Below the pieces are notes generated by a model that saw only the letters and a list, made by a program, of their open reading frames with translations, was not told the origin of the DNA and ran no database searches. A program made the translations under genes and the position numbers. From Ureibacillus thermophilus (lineage in GTDB: Bacteria > Bacillota > Bacilli > Bacillales_A > Planococcaceae), in assembly GCF_042657185.1 (NCBI RefSeq), contig NZ_JBHSNN010000049.1: 64,000 nucleotides of DNA; one strand, given 5' to 3'. Every line of letters starts with the position of its first letter. Position 1 is the stretch's first letter. Below are positions 61,324 through 64,000 of the stretch, one piece after another.

Positions 61324-63018
61324 ATGTCCCAACTCATTCTATCGACGCTTATTTTTTCCCTTATCACTGCGGTTCTTATTGTGCCGTTGACGAGAAGATT
61401 GCCGAAAGATAATGTATTGACCTTTAAACAAATTTTGCAGGCTTTCATATTGGTATTCATCGCCAGCTGGCTGCTTTATTTTTTAATGGTCTACTTTACA
61501 AAAATCGATGTGCAGTGGACAATCGCCCTCTATGCATGGCCGGTGATTTTGCTATTGGGTGTTCTTGCTTCAAGGGGAGCGGAACAAAAAGTAAAAGGGT
61601 TATTGTTCATTGCTAGTTTCATTGGACTTTTTTATTTGTTGATTGCACCAATTTTTAACGCTGAGGAAAAGTACGAATCTGCAAAAATGGAAGAAAAAGT
61701 GGAAATTGAACCGTTTGATGAAACGAAAACTCCTGCCAGCGTTCCCCCGCAATTTGCCGAAAATAAAATGAAAAAAGCTTTTGGCCAAGTGCCAAATACG
61801 AGCTTTTATGAACTTGGCAATTTGCAAATACAAAAGGTGAACGGGAAGTATGTTTATATCGCTCCCGTTGAGTTTTCTGGATTTTTTAAATGGTTGAATG
61901 GTAAAACAACGCCTGGCTATTTTAAGATGAGCGCAACGGATGCCAATGATAATCCGGTCTTTGTTGCAAAGGAAATGGTTTACGTGCCTTCAGCATTTTT
62001 TAATAAAAATTTAGAACGGCATATTCGTCTCGAATATCCGACGCTCATTTTCTACGGTGAGCCTCAGCTGGAGGTGGATGATGATGGGACGCCTTATTAT
62101 ATCCGTTCTTACGGTGAATTTATTTCAGCACGGAATGGGTTTGATGTGAAAGGAATTGTGATGGTGGATGCTTATTCAGGGGCGATGGAGAAAATTCCTT
62201 TAGAGGAAGTGCCTGAATTTATTGACGGGGCTGTTTCACCTGAAGCAGTGAGCCTGCAAAACAGCTATTTCGGTAAATATGTCCATGGCTTCTGGAATAG
62301 CGTCTTTGGTAAAAAAGATGTGAAGCTGCCTTCCGATGAAGGAACGGAGGCCAATGTGAGCCCGGTCTTTAACCAAGATGGGGAAATGTATTACTTTACG
62401 GATTTCACAAGCCCGAAAGAAGGCGTAGATTCCATGCTTGGCTATTCATTAACTCATGCGCGGACAGGAAAAGCGGTGTATTACACAGGAAATTTAGAAG
62501 AATCGTATATGGATTCCCAAGGGGCTTTAGATATTATTGAGAAGAAGTTTATTGAAAAACAATGGCATGGAGCTATGCCAATCCTTTACAATTTCTATGG
62601 AGAAGCGAGCTGGCTTGCACCGGTTCTTGATTCCAACGGCTTTCTGCAAAATTACTTTATCGTCTCTGCAGCCAATCCGGAAATTTCCGTTTATGGTTCA
62701 ACTCCAAATGAGGCGTTAAGGCAATATAAAACGGCTTTATCCCGAGGAGCAAGTTCGGTGGAAGGTTCAAGCAACGCCGAGGAGAAAACTGTTGCTGGAG
62801 TGGTTCTCCGCGTATATAAAGAACGGGTTGGTGATTATACTCTTGTTTCCTTCTTGCTCAATAACGGACAAAACTTTGTGGTAAGTTCACAAAATGAGCC
62901 GCTCTCCATCTACCTGCAAGAAGGGGATCAAGTAGTGATCCGTTATTTAGAAACGGGTGAAATCTTCTTGCCGGTAAAGGCGTTGAAAATTGAAGGAGTC
63001 GTCAATATCGGTTTATAA
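61324..63018 (+). CDS. Large membrane-anchored protein of unknown function (564 aa)
   Basis: From ATG 61324 (AAAGGAAGG upstream; GTG 61315 also in frame). Four N-terminal membrane helices within the first 110 residues precede a long extracytoplasmic or cytoplasmic beta-rich domain of about 450 residues. Segments such as YVYIAPVEFSGFFKW and FTDFTSPKEGVDSMLGYSLTH recur in uncharacterised Bacillales proteins, but I cannot name the family. Followed directly by repeat A4. Confidence 0.75.
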   Translation: MSQLILSTLIFSLITAVLIVPLTRRLPKDNVLTFKQILQAFILVFIASWLLYFLMVYFTKIDVQWTIALYAWPVILLLGVLASRGAEQKVKGLLFIASFIGLFYLLIAPIFNAEEKYESAKMEEKVEIEPFDETKTPASVPPQFAENKMKKAFGQVPNTSFYELGNLQIQKVNGKYVYIAPVEFSGFFKWLNGKTTPGYFKMSATDANDNPVFVAKEMVYVPSAFFNKNLERHIRLEYPTLIFYGEPQLEVDDDGTPYYIRSYGEFISARNGFDVKGIVMVDAYSGAMEKIPLEEVPEFIDGAVSPEAVSLQNSYFGKYVHGFWNSVFGKKDVKLPSDEGTEANVSPVFNQDGEMYYFTDFTSPKEGVDSMLGYSLTHARTGKAVYYTGNLEESYMDSQGALDIIEKKFIEKQWHGAMPILYNFYGEASWLAPVLDSNGFLQNYFIVSAANPEISVYGSTPNEALRQYKTALSRGASSVEGSSNAEEKTVAGVVLRVYKERVGDYTLVSFLLNNGQNFVVSSQNEPLSIYLQEGDQVVIRYLETGEIFLPVKALKIEGVVNIGL

Positions 63019-63023
63019 AGAAA

Positions 63024-63200
63024 GGGCTGTCCAGAAAGTCGAACACTTTCGGAAACAGCCTTCCTTCTTATAGTAATATTCTCTTAAAAACTTTCCCTGC
63101 GGTGGTTACAAAACGCGCCTCCTCGTCGCAATTTATCTGCGGCAAAAACTCTAGCTAAAGCCGCAAAGGAGACGTCTCAACTTTTCAGACGCCCCTTTAA
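63024..63200 (+). repeat. Family A repeat copy 4 (about 177 bp)
   Basis: GGGCTGTCCAGAAAGTCG to CAGACGCCCCTTT; differs from copy 3 mainly near the terminal hairpin (GGAGACGTCTCAAC). Six bases after the stop of the 564-residue protein gene. Confidence 0.88.
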
Positions 63201-63220
63201 TTGTTGATCATTTTGGAAGA

Positions 63221-63646
63221 TTACTCTGAACGCTGCTTAATATAATTGAGCATTTCTTGTTTTCTTGACTGCATTTGTTCTTCTTTGTAGGGATTGACTT
63301 TTGAGAATTGCTTCTTTTGTTCTTGTAATTGCTTGCGTTCCATGGTAAAACGATTTTTTGGTTCATGTTCGAATATATATTCTAAATGGAACAGTTGAAG
63401 GAGTGCTACTTCAGGATTCTCCAGATTATATACAAATTTGATATTCCAAACGGTTGTGTAGGAAATATATTGATTCACATATTCTGTAGCATACTGGTAT
63501 TTTTGCTTATCAATTTTATGTTCAATGCTTCGATGGATATTTCCTAAGCATAGGTTAATTTCAGCAATTGTCCGGTAATAACTTCTTATATGTTTAAGAT
63601 GTTGGCGTTCGAGGGATAAAGCGACTTGTTTATGTTGTTTCATCAT
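63221..63646 (-). CDS. Uncharacterised helical protein (141 aa)
   Basis: Basic, Gln- and Lys-rich, probably all-helical cytoplasmic protein with no recognised motif. ATG 63646 (or 63643) behind GGGAAGAGAAATG. Single gene between repeat A4 and an empty AT-rich stretch. Confidence 0.6.
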   Translation of the reverse strand: MMKQHKQVALSLERQHLKHIRSYYRTIAEINLCLGNIHRSIEHKIDKQKYQYATEYVNQYISYTTVWNIKFVYNLENPEVALLQLFHLEYIFEHEPKNRFTMERKQLQEQKKQFSKVNPYKEEQMQSRKQEMLNYIKQRSE

Positions 63647-63882
63647 TTCTCTTCCCTTCGCGGCATCATGATTAATTTGGAAAAACTGACCAATTTATTT
63701 TATTTTAATATGCAAGATGTTTGAAAAAAAGGATTAAGGAGCGAAATAGGAATATTTAATCAGTTTAAATGTGAAAATAGTTCTATAATGGAGATAGCTG
63801 CAGACCTTATTATTTATCTTTATACATTTTTAGTTTTATTGGATTGGGCATTATAGAAGTTTAAGAGAAAAAATAAAGAGTT

Positions 63883-63990
63883 TTGACAAATCTAAAAAAA
63901 CATCACTTTCTCCAAAGAGAAAATGATGTTTCAGACTGTCGACAAACCCCAACTCAAATGAAGCATTTGAGTTGGGGTTTGTCTTTTTTT
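63883..63990 (+). repeat. Family B fragment followed by a 20-bp perfect hairpin terminator
   Basis: 63885-63932 repeats the left part of family B (TGACAAATCTAAAAAAACATCACTTTCTCC / GAGAAAATGATG spread over hairpin arms). Then GACAAACCCCAACTCAAATG (63941-63960) pairs perfectly with 63964-63983 around a 3-base loop, followed by seven T. No gene lies between 63647 and 64000; the remainder is AT-rich. Confidence 0.8.
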
Positions 63991-64000
63991 GCTCATCATT

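Overview
The window reads as chromosomal DNA of a spore-forming, low-GC Gram-positive bacterium (Firmicutes, Bacillales). AT-rich sequence, strong AGGAGG-type ribosome sites, frequent TTG/GTG starts and TPP and guanine riboswitches point there. So do the sporulation genes cotA (coat laccase) and lytH (L-Ala-D-Glu endopeptidase), and an S-layer (SLH) protein. The mix suggests the Lysinibacillus/Ureibacillus (Caryophanaceae) side of the order, but that placement is inference.

Layout. 1-2449: end of an Mrp Na+/H+ antiporter operon (mrpD partial, E, F, G). 2.5-9.8 kb: a membrane metallophosphoesterase, a DUF6509-like small protein, a CaiB/BaiF CoA-transferase, an orphan helical protein, an AEC transporter and a non-canonical ftsH. 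10-15.4 kb: katA with a PerR-like box, a membrane-anchored Mrr-type nuclease, an MFS carrier and lysP. 16.2-18.5 kb: guanine-riboswitch-controlled xpt-pbuX. 18.7-20.9 kb: fumC behind a consensus Fur-box promoter and a C-rich leader or small RNA, then ypsA. 21-27.6 kb: rocD, a TetR regulator divergent from an MMPL exporter, and an MFS pump. 28.4-33.7 kb: an NSAR/OSBS-type enolase, a YkvI-type permease, an FG-GAP-like protein, a Crp/Fnr regulator with a DUF2892 partner, and an atypical Hanks kinase with a tiny partner protein. 34-39.6 kb: an SLH protein behind an ECF-type promoter, a GFPG-repeat protein, a DinB-fold protein, a frameshifted gene and a pRiA4b-ORF3/SEC-C protein. 39.6-44.3 kb: a group II intron remnant, a DUF4097 protein, cotA, a thioredoxin-like protein and lytH. 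44.5-48 kb: TPP riboswitch and tenA-tenI-thiS-thiG-thiF. 48-50.7 kb: an unclassified structured RNA candidate, an HD hydrolase, a membrane protein, a YjfB-family protein and sodC. 50.9-57.7 kb: a TAXI-type TRAP transporter followed by an M20 amidohydrolase / enolase-superfamily / GNAT cassette. 58-63.6 kb: YitT, a FhuF-like protein, pepT, a large membrane protein and an orphan.

Two dispersed intergenic repeat families are evident. Family A is about 175-185 bp (four copies, plus a lone copy of its terminal hairpin). Family B is about 180-310 bp with up to 14-bp perfect terminal inverted repeats (three full or internally deleted copies and one fragment), MITE-like in structure. Both sit against gene 3' ends, carry intrinsic terminators, and in two places supply a gene's stop codon. 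No rRNA, tRNA or CRISPR array was recognised.
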